This document shows positions 44,300-53,196 of a stretch of DNA of 64,000 bases, in pieces (position 1 is the stretch's first letter; every line of letters begins with the position of its first letter). Origin of the DNA: Umezawaea beigongshangensis (GTDB taxonomy: Bacteria; Actinomycetota; Actinomycetes; Mycobacteriales; Pseudonocardiaceae); the NCBI RefSeq assembly GCF_016464305.1, contig NZ_JAEIOJ010000003.1:657726-721725 (forward strand), given 5' to 3'. A model generated the notes under the pieces. The model saw nothing but the letters and a program-made list of their open reading frames with translations. It had not been told where the DNA came from and searched no databases. A program made the position numbers and the translations under genes.

Positions 44300-45751
44300 G
44301 TGTCCACACCCTTGCCCTCTTCTCCTCCCGATTCCCGGCGCTGGTGGGCGCTGGCGGTGCTGTCCCTGACCCAGCTGGTGGTCGTGCTGGACGCGACGAT
44401 CGTCAACGTCGCCCTCCCGCAGGCCCAGGAGGACCTGGGGATGACCGACGCCCAGCGCCAGTGGGTCATCACCGCCTACGTCCTGGCGTTCGGGGCACTG
44501 CTGCTGCTCGGTGGCCGGATCGCCGACTACTGGGGCCGCAGGCGCAGCTACCTGGTCGGGATGCTCGGCTTCGGCGCCGCTTCCGTGTGGGGCGGGCTCG
44601 CGCACAGCGGCACCGAGCTGATCCTCGCCCGCGGCCTGCAGGGCGTGTTCGCCGCCCTGCTCGCGCCCGCCGCGCTCGCCCTGCTGACCGTCACCTTCCC
44701 GTCGGGCCGCGATCGCGGCACCGCCTTCGCCGTGTTCGGCACCGTCGCCGGAACGGGCGCCGCGGTCGGGCTCGCCCTGGGAGGCGTGCTCACCCAGTTC
44801 GCGGGCTGGCGGTGGTGCCTGCTGGTCAACGTCGTCTTCGTGGTCGTCGGCGTGGTCGGCGCGCTGCTGTTCGTCTCCGAGAGCAGGGCCGACGGCGACA
44901 ACCGCTACGACGTCGCGGGCGCCGTCACCGTCACCTTCGGCCTGGGCAGCCTGGTCTACGGGTTCACCCTCGCCGAAGCCGGCTGGGGCTCCCCGGACAC
45001 GCTCGTGTTCCTCGTCCTGGGGCTGGTGCTGCTGGCCCTGTTCGTCCTGGTCGAGTCCCGCGTGGCCCAGCCGCTGCTGCCGCTGCGCGTGGTCCGCGAC
45101 CGCGTTCGCGCCGGAGCGTTCCTCATCCAGGCGATCATCGGCGCCGTCTTCATCGGCATGACCCTCTACCTGGCGTTCCACCTGCAGATCGTGCTGCACC
45201 TGAGCCCGCTGCTGGCCGGGCTGGCCGCCCTGGGCATGACGCTGGCGACCACGGCCACCGCGCCCGTCGCGGCCAGGCTGTTCCCGAAGCTCGGCGCGCG
45301 CGTGCTGATGACGACCGGTCCGCTGATCGCCGCGGCCGGAATGCTCCACCTGACGCGCATCACCCCGGAGGGCGGCTACTGGACCCAGGTGCTGCCGGGG
45401 CTCGTCGCCGCCGGGATCGGCATCGCGTTCGTCCTCGTCCCGCTCCAGAACGTCGCCCTCAGCGGCATCGCCCCGCACGACGCGGGAGCGGCCTCGGCCC
45501 TGGTCAACTCGGCCATGCAGATCGGCGGCTGCATCGCCCTGTCCGTTTTCACCACCCTCTACATCGCGACCGTGGAGAACTCGGACGGCCCGCCGCTGCG
45601 CGCGTTGACCGACGGCTACGCGGCGGTCTTCCTCGCCACCGCCGTCGTGCTGCTGCTCGCCGCCCTCGTCGCCGCGACGATGCTGCGGGGGCACCGCGCG
45701 CCGCCGTCGTCCGATCGAGCGCCGGGCGAGGAGTTCGTCCACGCCGGGTGA
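44300..45751 (+). CDS. MFS drug-exporter, DHA2 (14-helix) family
   Basis: 483 aa from GTG 44300 with GGAG eight bases upstream. It starts with the DHA2 signature LTQLVVVLDATIVNVALPQAQEDLG and motif A GGRIADYWGRRR; fourteen hydrophobic segments follow. Relatives are proton-driven multidrug or antibiotic exporters of the EmrB/QacA type. No local regulator shares its promoter. Confidence 0.93.
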   Translation: MSTPLPSSPPDSRRWWALAVLSLTQLVVVLDATIVNVALPQAQEDLGMTDAQRQWVITAYVLAFGALLLLGGRIADYWGRRRSYLVGMLGFGAASVWGGLAHSGTELILARGLQGVFAALLAPAALALLTVTFPSGRDRGTAFAVFGTVAGTGAAVGLALGGVLTQFAGWRWCLLVNVVFVVVGVVGALLFVSESRADGDNRYDVAGAVTVTFGLGSLVYGFTLAEAGWGSPDTLVFLVLGLVLLALFVLVESRVAQPLLPLRVVRDRVRAGAFLIQAIIGAVFIGMTLYLAFHLQIVLHLSPLLAGLAALGMTLATTATAPVAARLFPKLGARVLMTTGPLIAAAGMLHLTRITPEGGYWTQVLPGLVAAGIGIAFVLVPLQNVALSGIAPHDAGAASALVNSAMQIGGCIALSVFTTLYIATVENSDGPPLRALTDGYAAVFLATAVVLLLAALVAATMLRGHRAPPSSDRAPGEEFVHAG

Positions 45752-45779
45752 GCCCGCCGCGCCCCGGCGGGGTGTGTCG

Positions 45780-45958
45780 TGCCGCTGTGCGGCCACCTCG
45801 CCGAGGCGCAGGTCGGGAAACCGGGTGAACGGCCGCTCCAGGCCGGTGGCGATCTCCTGGCGGGCGGCGGTGCGCCGATGCAGGAGTGGGGCCCGCGCCC
45901 AAGCCGAGGTGGCCGCGGCGGGGGCGGGCGACGCCCGGACCTGGCGGGGTCCTGTCGC
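45780..45958 (-). pseudogene. cytochrome P450 C-terminal remnant, frameshifted
   Basis: One reverse frame reads HLGLGAGPHSCIGA, the P450 heme-binding loop with its cysteine codon at 45880-45882. A few bases later the homology continues in another frame as RQEIATGLERPFTRFPDLRLGE, the usual A-R-x-E ... R-F-P-x-L-R-L segment. There is no upstream I-helix or ExxR region and no stop at the normal end, so it is a short decayed fragment. Confidence 0.75.
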
Positions 45959-46034
45959 GGGGAGACCGGCCCTCAGGCGCGGGTGGAGCGCCTCGGCCGC
46001 GCCGCGCCGGCAGCGGGAACCCGGTCGGGGTCGT

Positions 46035-46874
46035 TCACCGGGGACGGCGCGGCACGAGGGCGACGTCGCCCGCCGGGTGCTCGGCGGTCAGCGCGGGCGC
46101 CGTGCCGTGCAGGGCCGCCAGTTCCGCGGCCAAGAGGCAGAACACGCTGCTGCCGCTGGACTCCGCCCACGTGGTGAGGGCCTGGTGCGGCAGCTCGCGG
46201 TCGGAGGCCGCCAGGACCACGTTGCCCGGCCGCTTGCCCAGCATCGGGCCCGCTTCGGTGAGCAGCACGACGTGCGGGAACACCTCGCCGAGGGAGGCCA
46301 CGGCGCGCAGCACCAGCGTCACGTCCGCCGCGGACCACATGTTGCTCAGGTGCAGGCCGCCGGGACGCAGGACCCTGGCGATCTCGCACAGGAACTCCAC
46401 GGCCGCCAGGTGGACCATCATCGTGTCCGCCTGGAAGACGTCGACCACCACCACGTCGGCGCTGGCGTTCGGAGCGCGCCCGACCCCCGACTCGCCGTCC
46501 TCGACGTGCACCCGCAGGTCGGCGACCGAGTCCAGGGCCAGGTGGGAGCGCACGAGGTCGACCAGCGGGCCGTCCAGTTCGTACACCGTCTGGGGTGAAC
46601 CGGGGCGGGTCGCGGCCACGTACCTGGGGATCGTGAACCCGCCTCCGCCGACGTGCAGGGCCGACACCGGCTCACCGGCGGGGTGGTGCAGGTCCAGCAC
46701 GCGAGCGATCCACTGGGAGTAGGGCATGTGCAGCCTCGCCGGATCCTCCACGTCCACACAGGACTGGAGAGTGCCGTCGACCGTGAGCAGCAGGGCCGTC
46801 GGGTGGTGCGGGGCCGGCGCCAGCCGGGCCGTGCCGAACCTCACCGGACGTTCCACGGCCTCGCGCGATTCCAC
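46035..46874 (-). CDS. spermidine-synthase-like protein
   Basis: 279 aa from GTG 46874. It has the Rossmann motif LHVGGGGFTIPRYVA, acidic residue in YELDGPLVDLVR and DVVVVDVFQ, as in the polyamine synthase fold. N-terminal residues 20-60 form the short beta domain (LQSCVDVEDPARL, MPYSQWIARVLD). Actinobacterial members are often stand-alone 'fused MFS/spermidine synthase' relatives whose true substrates are unproven. Confidence 0.82.
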   Translation of the reverse strand: MESREAVERPVRFGTARLAPAPHHPTALLLTVDGTLQSCVDVEDPARLHMPYSQWIARVLDLHHPAGEPVSALHVGGGGFTIPRYVAATRPGSPQTVYELDGPLVDLVRSHLALDSVADLRVHVEDGESGVGRAPNASADVVVVDVFQADTMMVHLAAVEFLCEIARVLRPGGLHLSNMWSAADVTLVLRAVASLGEVFPHVVLLTEAGPMLGKRPGNVVLAASDRELPHQALTTWAESSGSSVFCLLAAELAALHGTAPALTAEHPAGDVALVPRRPR

Positions 46875-46990
46875 GCCGCCATCATAGGTCTCGGCGTGCC
46901 GCGCGCCGAGCGAGGTGCCCGGAGTCCGCCCGTGCGGACGGAGCCCGAACACCTCCCGTTCGTCTCGTGGCAGCGCTCAGGACCCGGCTG

Positions 46991-47380
46991 CTAGCACGGG
47001 CCGTCGTGCCAGCTCAGCTTCGTCACGGTCACCGGGAGGTAGAAGATGTTGCCGCCGGGGTCGAAGCAGTTCTGGTAGGACGAGGTCGACCCGTCGGGCC
47101 AGGTGTAGGAGTACTCCAGGTCGACGCTGCGGGGCGTGTGGTTGTAGTAGGTCAGCGCCGGGACGCTGCCGGACCACTCGCGGTTGGTCACCAGGGACGG
47201 GGTCTCCACGGGCGCGGGCTCCGGGTGGGCCCAGTTGGGCCAGATGCAGAAGTTGTCCTGCGGGCAGTTCCCGGGCGGCCACGCCTCGCCCGACGTCTCG
47301 GACATCGCCGCCGACGCGGTGGGGGCGGTGACCAGCAAACCTGCGGCGGCCACGGCGAGGGCAACGGACCTCAGTCGCAT
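46991..47380 (-). CDS. secreted peptidase-inhibitor I36-like protein
   Basis: 129 aa from ATG 47380, with AAAGGGA upstream. A signal peptide ends near TASAAMSE. The mature ~105 residues contain four cysteines (GNCPQDNFCIW, NCFDPGG, DGPC), aromatic residues and an N-x-T pattern typical of the small beta-crystallin-like I36/SMPI family of actinobacterial metalloprotease inhibitors. The assignment rests on size, secretion, cysteine spacing and the CPQDNFCIW motif. Confidence 0.6.
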   Translation of the reverse strand: MRLRSVALAVAAAGLLVTAPTASAAMSETSGEAWPPGNCPQDNFCIWPNWAHPEPAPVETPSLVTNREWSGSVPALTYYNHTPRSVDLEYSYTWPDGSTSSYQNCFDPGGNIFYLPVTVTKLSWHDGPC

Positions 47381-47571
47381 GTTTTCCCTTTCCGAGATGA
47401 ATCGGTGATTCGTCCCGGAAAGCTACCGCTCAGATGTTGAACGGTCAAGCACATCATTCGAGCACTGTCCGAACTCGCGTTCAGAATTCATTCCAGCACT
47501 ACCGCGGGAGCTGTTGCGAACCACTGCTGCCGAATGCTGTCCTTCGTTCTTTCTGGGTGGGGCGGGCACTG

Positions 47572-47700
47572 GTGCGAACGATCGTGATCGGAGCCGGGAT
47601 CACCGGCCTGACCACCGGACCGGCACTGCGAAGAGCCGGGTTCGGTGTCCTCGTCCGTGAACGGGCGCCCGGGGTCGGGACCGCCGGAGCATCGCCGGGG
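47572..47700 (+). pseudogene. FAD-monooxygenase N-terminal remnant
   Basis: GTG 47572 opens a frame reading VRTIVIGAGITGLTTGPALRR and VLVRERAPG, the dinucleotide-binding start of group A flavin monooxygenases. Homology stops after about 43 residues, where the DNA becomes the antisense of an MFS fragment. Confidence 0.6.
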
Positions 47701-47724
47701 TGTGGACCACCGTGCTCGCCGATG

Positions 47725-47842
47725 AAGAACCGAGGGTCTGCCGCACCGTCGGCAGCGCGACGTCGACGGCGTTCTGGTCGACGGCGTTCTGGTCGAGGAC
47801 GACCACCAGTTGACCCGTGCACGGCACGACGAGTGCCGGCAA
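47725..47842 (-). pseudogene. MFS transporter N-terminal remnant with 15-bp duplication
   Basis: The reverse frame reads TGQLVVVLDQNAVDQNAVD then VALPTVRQTLG, the first helix of a DHA2-type exporter in which a 15-bp tandem duplication (47762-47776 and 47777-47791) has doubled the DQNAV segment. Nothing after helix 1 remains. Confidence 0.55.
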
Positions 47843-47879
47843 CTGCGACGTGCTCGTCCGCCGGGCGGGTCGACCCGTG

Positions 47880-48180
47880 GTTCGTCGCCCCCCACCGGGA
47901 GGCCGTCGAGCACGGTCCGGAAGTCGCGCAGCAACCCGCTGAGCAGGACGTGGTCCTCCCGCAGCACGACGACGATCGGCCGCAGCTCCGGGAACTCCTC
48001 GTCCAGCAGCGGGAAGGCTCCGACGTCCTCTCCGGAGTGGTGCTGGTGCGGCGCGGAGCAGAAGGACGGGCAGTGCTCCGGAGGTCGCGCGGCCGTGTCC
48101 GCCCGCAACCGGTTGTGGATCAGAACCATCTCGTCACCGAACGCGGCCGGACGCCCGGCCGCGTTCCGCGAGGTCCCCAC
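47880..48180 (-). pseudogene. hemerythrin-domain gene remnant
   Basis: From GTG 48180 the reverse frame reads DEMVLIHNRLRAD, then a junk stretch, then QHHSGEDVGAFPLLDEEFPELRP and VLREDHVLLSGLLRDF. These are helices of an HHE di-iron hemerythrin domain (H-H-x-x-E-D and E-D-H ligands) with an internal deletion after helix 1 and a missing C-terminal helix. Confidence 0.65.
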
Positions 48181-48296
48181 GTCCGGAGCCTGCCGGTCCG
48201 GTCACCCGTCGAGCGCCGTGGCGCACCTCGCGCGGACGACCGGACCGGCGGCTCACGAGGCGGGTGCCCCCGGCCCGCCGAGCCGAAGAGACAGGT

Positions 48297-50468
48297 CTAC
48301 AACAGCTTGTCCTGAGTGATGGGGAGGTCGCGCACCCGTCGACCGGTGGCGTGGTAGACCGCGTTGCCGATGGCGGCGGGCACTCCGGTGATCGGGGTCT
48401 CCCCGAAGCCGCGTGCTCCCAGAGCGGTGCTGGACGGGTCCGGGCGGTCGACGAACAGCGTCTCCACGCTGGGCACGTCCGCGCACACGGGCACGAGGTA
48501 GGTCGAGAGGTTCGGGTTGACCACCCTGGCCGTGGCGCGGTCGTAGACGGTGTGTTCCATCAGCGCGTGCCCGATGCCCCAGGTCACGCCGCCGAGAACC
48601 TGCCCGCGTGCGGTGCGGCGGTTCATCACCCGTCCCATGTCGTGGGCGGTGACGACCCGCGTGACGCGTACAGCGCCCAGCCGGGCGTGCACCCGCACCT
48701 CGGCGAACACCACGCCGTAGGAGTGGCCGGGCACGTTGGGCACGCTGCCCGTCGTCTCCACGGGCTTGCCCGCCCTGCTCACCACCGCCCGGTAGGTGTC
48801 CCGGCGTGCTTGGTCGCGGGTGTGGATCAGGTGCCCGTGCCTCGTCTCGACGTCGCTCACCGGGACGCCGAACAGCGGAGAACGCCGGTCGGCTACGGCG
48901 AGCCCCACGACGGTGTCCCTGGCTGTGCGGGCGGCTCGGTCCACCGGCCCGCTGATGCTGGCGATCGTCGCCGAGGCGGCCGACAGGCTCGCGTTGGGCA
49001 GCGCCGAATCGCCGATGACGGCGTGGACGTCGGTGATCGGCACGCCCAGGGCGTCAGCGCCGATCTGGCAGATGATCGTGCGGGTGCCGGTGCCGATGTC
49101 CTGGGTGGCGATGCGCAGGACGGCCTTGCCGTCGAGGCCGATGGTGACCGAGGCGGTGGCCGGAATGGCGGAGAAGGTGTGCGCCTCGGTGGCCATGCCC
49201 CACCCGATGTACTCGTCGCCGTCCCTGGTCGCGCCGGGCGCGGGGTTCCTCCGCGACCAGCCGAAGGCGTCAGCGGCCGTGGTGTAGCAGTCGAGCAGGT
49301 GCTTGCTGGCGATCCGCAGACCGGTCTCCTGGTCGATGTCGGTGTGGTTGCGCCGCCGCAGCTCCAGCGGGTCCACGCCCAGGACCCAGCTCAGTTCGTC
49401 CAGGGCGGTTTCCAGGCCGAAGTGCGCGGTGGTCTCGGGGGAGCGCATGTAGCTGGAGGTGGCGATGTCCAGGCGCACGCCCTCCTGTCTGATGTGGACG
49501 TTCGGGCACGTGTAGAGCGTGCTGGTGGAGTCGCTCTCGTTGAAGATCGACTCCTCGGTGGTGGTCAGCTGTGCCGTCGTCGTCTCGACGATGGCCGTCA
49601 ACCTGCCCTCGCGGGTGGCGCCGATCTTCAGGTGCTGGCGGAACTCCGCTCGGTGACCGGTCAGGGTGAACATCTGGGCGCGGCTGAGCACCAGCCGGAC
49701 CGGACGCCGGGCGAGGCGCGCGGCCGCGGCGTTGACGATGGTGTGTGGCCAGACCGGTCCTTTCGCCCCGAAGCCGCCACCCAGGTAGGGGGCCAGCACC
49801 CGGATGCGGTCAGCAGGCAGCCCGAACGCGGTGGCCACGACGCCTCGGGTGACGTTGACGCCCTGCGTGGTCTCGTGCAGAGTCAGCCGGTCGCCGTCCC
49901 AGTGCGCCGTGGTGGCGTGCGGTTCGATCGGGTTGTGGTGGCGAGTGGGACTGGAGTAGTGCGCCTCCACGCGGACCTCCGCCTGCGCCAGCGCCCTCGA
50001 CGCGTCGCCGCGGGTGAACTCGTTGGGCCGGTCGCGGAACGGTGGCGGCAGGTACGGCTGCTGGCCCGCGTCGTCGATCACGGCCCTGGGAGGTTCGGAG
50101 CGGTAGCGCACCTGTACCAGGGACGCGGCCTCCTGCGCCTGCTCCAGCGTCTCGGCCAGCACGATCGCCACCGGCTGGCCCGCGTGGTGGATCGCGGTGC
50201 CCTGCAAGGGGATGAACCCCTTGGGGTAGGGGAACGGCGGTACCGTCAGGCGCGGCATCTCGCGGTGGGTGTACACCGCGACCACGCCGGGGTGGCCCAG
50301 CGCGGCAGACGTGTCGATGTCGGTCACCTCGCCCCTCGCCACCGTGCTGGTGACGAGGAACCCGTGCAGAGCACCGGGCACCGGGTCGTCCGCCGGGTAG
50401 CGCGCGGTGCCCGTGACCTTGGCGTGCCCCTCGACCCGTTCGACCGGGCGTCCGACCAGACCGTTCAC
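48297..50468 (-). CDS. molybdenum-binding subunit of xanthine-dehydrogenase-family oxidoreductase (PaoC type)
   Basis: 723 aa from GTG 50468, with GGGAGG upstream, overlapping the FAD-subunit stop in GTGA. The N-terminal domain (VEGHAKVTGTARYPADD) and molybdopterin-binding segments (LGGGFGAKG, ATQDIGTGTRTI, MGRVMNRR) are intact. The catalytic glutamate is in GARGFGETPITGVPAAIGNA near the C-terminus. It forms a heterotrimer with the FeS and FAD subunits to hydroxylate aldehydes or heterocycles. No XdhC/PaoD-type maturation gene is adjacent. Confidence 0.93.
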   Translation of the reverse strand: MNGLVGRPVERVEGHAKVTGTARYPADDPVPGALHGFLVTSTVARGEVTDIDTSAALGHPGVVAVYTHREMPRLTVPPFPYPKGFIPLQGTAIHHAGQPVAIVLAETLEQAQEAASLVQVRYRSEPPRAVIDDAGQQPYLPPPFRDRPNEFTRGDASRALAQAEVRVEAHYSSPTRHHNPIEPHATTAHWDGDRLTLHETTQGVNVTRGVVATAFGLPADRIRVLAPYLGGGFGAKGPVWPHTIVNAAAARLARRPVRLVLSRAQMFTLTGHRAEFRQHLKIGATREGRLTAIVETTTAQLTTTEESIFNESDSTSTLYTCPNVHIRQEGVRLDIATSSYMRSPETTAHFGLETALDELSWVLGVDPLELRRRNHTDIDQETGLRIASKHLLDCYTTAADAFGWSRRNPAPGATRDGDEYIGWGMATEAHTFSAIPATASVTIGLDGKAVLRIATQDIGTGTRTIICQIGADALGVPITDVHAVIGDSALPNASLSAASATIASISGPVDRAARTARDTVVGLAVADRRSPLFGVPVSDVETRHGHLIHTRDQARRDTYRAVVSRAGKPVETTGSVPNVPGHSYGVVFAEVRVHARLGAVRVTRVVTAHDMGRVMNRRTARGQVLGGVTWGIGHALMEHTVYDRATARVVNPNLSTYLVPVCADVPSVETLFVDRPDPSSTALGARGFGETPITGVPAAIGNAVYHATGRRVRDLPITQDKLL

Positions 50469-51448
50469 CGCCGACCTCCCATCCCGTTCAGCAGTTCGGC
50501 CAGTGCGCGCTGCACCAGTTCGACCTTGAACCCGTTGTCGTGGCGCGGCACCGCGTCGCGCACCAGCGCCCGCCCAGCCTCTGAGATCGTCTCCACCGTC
50601 AGGCTGCGACCGCGCAGTGCGGCCTCGGCGTCGGGGGATCGCCACGGAGTGGTGGCGATCCCGCCGAACGCCAGCCGCACGTCGCGGACCGTGCGGCCGT
50701 CGAGGTGCAGAGCGGCGGCGGCCGACACGACCGCGAACTCGAACGTGGCCCGGTCTCGCAGTTTGAGGTAGCGCGACCCCGTTGCGGTCCGGCTGTTCGG
50801 CACCTCGACCGCGGTGATCAGCTCCGCGGGCCGCAGAGCCGTGTCGACGTTCGGCGTGTCCCCCGGGCGGAGGTGGAACTCCCCGATCGGGATTCGCCGC
50901 GGGCCACCAGGTCCCAGCACGTGCACCGTCGCGTCGAGCGCCGTCAACGCCACCGCCAAGTCGGAGGGGTGGGTGGCGATGCAGTGCTCGCTGCCACCCA
51001 GCACGGCGTGTCCGCGGTTCCACCCAGCCAGCGCGGGGCAGCCGCTGCCGGGCGCTCGCTTGTTGCACGCGGATGCCGTGTCCCGGAAGTAGCCGCACCG
51101 CGTGCGTTGCAGCAGGTTCCCGCCGATCGTCGCCATGTTGCGCACCTGCGGCGACGCCGACGCCAGCAGCGCTTGTGCCAGCACGGGGAAGCCCTTGCGG
51201 ACCGCGGGGTGCTCGGCCACCTGCCGCATCCGGGCCAGCCCGCCGATGTGCAGGCCCGTCGCGGTCCCGGTCACCGCGGCCAGGTCGAGCCGGTTGACGT
51301 CGATCAGGTGGTCGTGGCGCTGGACCCCGTCCTTCATCAGGTTCAGCAGGTCGGTGCCGCCCGCGATGAACCCGGCCCCTGGTGTCCGGTGCGCCAGGCT
51401 CACGGCGTCGGCCGCGTCGCGGGCCTGGGTGTAGCCGAAGGCCTTCAC
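50465..51448 (-). CDS. FAD-binding subunit of the molybdenum hydroxylase (PaoB type)
   Basis: 327 aa from GTG 51448, overlapping the FeS-subunit stop. FAD motifs are AGGTDLLNLMK and ATIGGNLLQRTRC. A cysteine-containing insertion (RCGYFRD, ACNKRAPGSGCPAL) matches the extra [4Fe-4S] cluster loop known from E. coli PaoB. A CO_deh_flav C-terminal domain follows (RYLKLRDRATFEFAVVSAAA). Confidence 0.92.
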   Translation of the reverse strand: MKAFGYTQARDAADAVSLAHRTPGAGFIAGGTDLLNLMKDGVQRHDHLIDVNRLDLAAVTGTATGLHIGGLARMRQVAEHPAVRKGFPVLAQALLASASPQVRNMATIGGNLLQRTRCGYFRDTASACNKRAPGSGCPALAGWNRGHAVLGGSEHCIATHPSDLAVALTALDATVHVLGPGGPRRIPIGEFHLRPGDTPNVDTALRPAELITAVEVPNSRTATGSRYLKLRDRATFEFAVVSAAAALHLDGRTVRDVRLAFGGIATTPWRSPDAEAALRGRSLTVETISEAGRALVRDAVPRHDNGFKVELVQRALAELLNGMGGRR

Positions 51449-52053
51449 CTCCGCACCTCGCGAGCCGCGTCGGCCACCGCTGCCACGATGTTCTGGTAGC
51501 AGGCGCAGCGGCAGAGGTTGCCGCTCATCCACTCGCGGATCTCCGCCTCCGACCCGGTGTGACCTTCCCGGACGCACGCGACCGCGGACATGATCTGGCC
51601 CGACGTGCACCCTCCGCACTGGAACGCGTCGTGCCGGATGAACGCTGCCTGCACCGGGTGCAAGCGGTCCCCGTCCGCCAGCCCCTCCACGGTGGTGATC
51701 TCGGATCCCCGGCGCATCACGGCCAGCGTCAGGCAGGACTTGATGCGCTCGCCGTCGACCAGGACCGTGCACGCGCCGCACTCCCCGCGGTCGCAGCCCT
51801 TCTTCGTGCCCGTCAGTCCCAACCGCTCGCGCAGCGCGTCGAGCAGGGTGACCCGCGGCTCGACGTCGACGACTCGACTGCGTCCGTTGACCGACAGGGT
51901 GACGCGCACGACGTCTCCGGGGTTCGCGGCTGCCGGCGACGCGGCACCGGAGGCCGCGTCCGGCAGGAGCGCGGTGCTCGCGGCGGCCACCGTCGTGGAC
52001 TTCAGCACCGTTCTGCGCGTGTGGGTGTTCGCGTGGTGGGGCGGGTTCGGCAC
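51445..52053 (-). CDS. 2Fe-2S subunit of the molybdenum hydroxylase, Tat-exported (PaoA type)
   Basis: 202 aa from GTG 52053, with AGGAGG four bases upstream. A twin-arginine signal (RRTVLKS) followed by a hydrophobic stretch to AASGAASPAAA indicates Tat export, and the assembled trimer is likely carried outside with it. Cluster I ligands are CDRGECGAC and KSC; cluster II ligands are CGGCTSGQ and CRCACY. First gene of the operon FeS-FAD-Mo. A TetR gene lies divergently upstream. Confidence 0.93.
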   Translation of the reverse strand: MPNPPHHANTHTRRTVLKSTTVAAASTALLPDAASGAASPAAANPGDVVRVTLSVNGRSRVVDVEPRVTLLDALRERLGLTGTKKGCDRGECGACTVLVDGERIKSCLTLAVMRRGSEITTVEGLADGDRLHPVQAAFIRHDAFQCGGCTSGQIMSAVACVREGHTGSEAEIREWMSGNLCRCACYQNIVAAVADAAREVRR

Positions 52054-52150
52054 GGCTCCTCCTCGACTCGGCGGATGTAACGGAGGTATAGGAACTCGGG
52101 TAACGGTTTATGTTTATACAGGCATGCCATAACGATGGCAACCAATCCGT

Positions 52151-52163
52151 GTAACCTCGTTAC
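52151..52163. promoter_or_regulatory. palindrome GTAACCTCGTTAC at the tetR start
   Basis: Perfect 5-bp arms with a 3-bp centre, ending directly before the TetR ATG. GTAACGG sequences also occur near 52078 and 52099 in the hydroxylase promoter. Candidate operators for divergent control. Confidence 0.6.
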
Positions 52164-52853
52164 ATGTCAAGTTCCACGCGCGCGCACGTCCTCGAAGTGG
52201 CCACCACCCTGCTCGGCGAGGTCGGCGCTTCGGCGATCTCCGTGCGCGACGTGTGCCGGGCCGCGGGCATCACGGCCCCCACGCTCTACCACCACTTCGG
52301 TGACAAGCAGGGCCTGCTCGAAGCTGTCGCGGCCACGGGCTTCGAGCGGTACCTGGCCGAGAAGCGCCGTCACGGCCCGTCGGAGGACCCGCTCGTCGAC
52401 CTGCGGGTGGGCTGGGACAGCCACGTCGGCTTCGGTCTGGCGCACCCGGCGTTCTACGAACTCATGTACGCCAACACCGGACGCGGCACTCGTGCCGCCG
52501 CGCAGGAGGGGTTGCAGGTCCTGCACGGGATACTCGTCCGGCTCGCCGAGCAAGGCCGACTGCGGATGACGCCGCGAGAAGCCGTGCTCACCATCCACGC
52601 GGCCTGCGTCGGCACCACTCTGATTCTGCTGTCCGCCCAGGACGACCCCGCCCACGAAGGCTTGTCGCACCGAGTTCGCGATGCCGTCTTCGCCGCGGTC
52701 GTCGAGGAGCCGGGGAGTCCCCGCGATCGCGAGAACGCGTTGGCGATCCAGGTCAGAGCCCTGCGCGCAACGCTGAGCGTCCAGTCCGATCTCCCGCTGT
52801 CGGCGGGCGAGCGCCTGCTCCTGACGGAGTTGCTGGTCCGTTTGGACCAGTAG
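52164..52853 (+). CDS. TetR-family regulator, likely of the molybdenum hydroxylase operon
   Basis: 229 aa from ATG 52164. No Shine-Dalgarno is visible; the TAACCT at 52152 could be a -10 for a leaderless message. The helix-turn-helix is ISVRDVCRAAGITAPTLYHHFGDKQ; the C-terminal domain is of the WHG-like type (GLAHPAFYELMYANTGR). It is divergent from the FeS subunit gene. Confidence 0.9.
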   Translation: MSSSTRAHVLEVATTLLGEVGASAISVRDVCRAAGITAPTLYHHFGDKQGLLEAVAATGFERYLAEKRRHGPSEDPLVDLRVGWDSHVGFGLAHPAFYELMYANTGRGTRAAAQEGLQVLHGILVRLAEQGRLRMTPREAVLTIHAACVGTTLILLSAQDDPAHEGLSHRVRDAVFAAVVEEPGSPRDRENALAIQVRALRATLSVQSDLPLSAGERLLLTELLVRLDQ

Positions 52854-52871
52854 GTCGTCCGTGGACGACCT
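52852..52871 (+). terminator. terminator overlapping the tetR stop codon
   Basis: 9-bp perfect arms (AGGTCGTCC / GGACGACCT) around two bases; the left arm begins in the TAG stop codon. Confidence 0.6.
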
Positions 52872-53010
52872 TGACTCGGCGGCGCGGCGAGAGACCTGTC
52901 TCCACTGCAATCGGCCGACATCTGTGTCGTGGTCGGCCTCTGCCGAGCGGCAGTCGAGTCCGGAGAACTTTCCCCGGGGGTGGAATCGTGCACCGACTTT
53001 CCACGCTTTG

Positions 53011-53115
53011 GAGTGGCGCGGGGTCGCCACAACCACGCCACCCGGATGACCGAGAACGGCATCCCGGAGGTCGCCCGCCGCGACCGCCTCGGGCAGAGGG
53101 TGAAGGACATCACCG
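53011..53115 (+). pseudogene. fossil integrase C-terminal fragment
   Basis: The frame reads GRHNHATRMTENGIPEVARR then DRLGQRVKDI, clearly homologous to GRHGHNAWMVEDGIPEVARR and GRLGQKMKGI of the integrase at 61373-62741. After this a one-base deletion shifts the frame, but the DNA still aligns through ACCTGCG, where the nucleophile codon is expected. It lies outside the left 50-bp repeat and is followed, like the other integrase, by a hairpin and the tRNA-Val 3' sequence. Confidence 0.8.
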
Positions 53116-53196
53116 CACCTGCGCCCGGCGCTCCACCCGCTCCGGATCGCGACCCCGGCGGGCCCCGTCACCCGACCATCGCCCCACCGATCGTGA

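Noticed and set aside
44054-45796. 580-codon reverse open frame
   Set aside because: It is antisense to the MFS exporter; low-complexity Gln/Arg/Glu/Gly composition.
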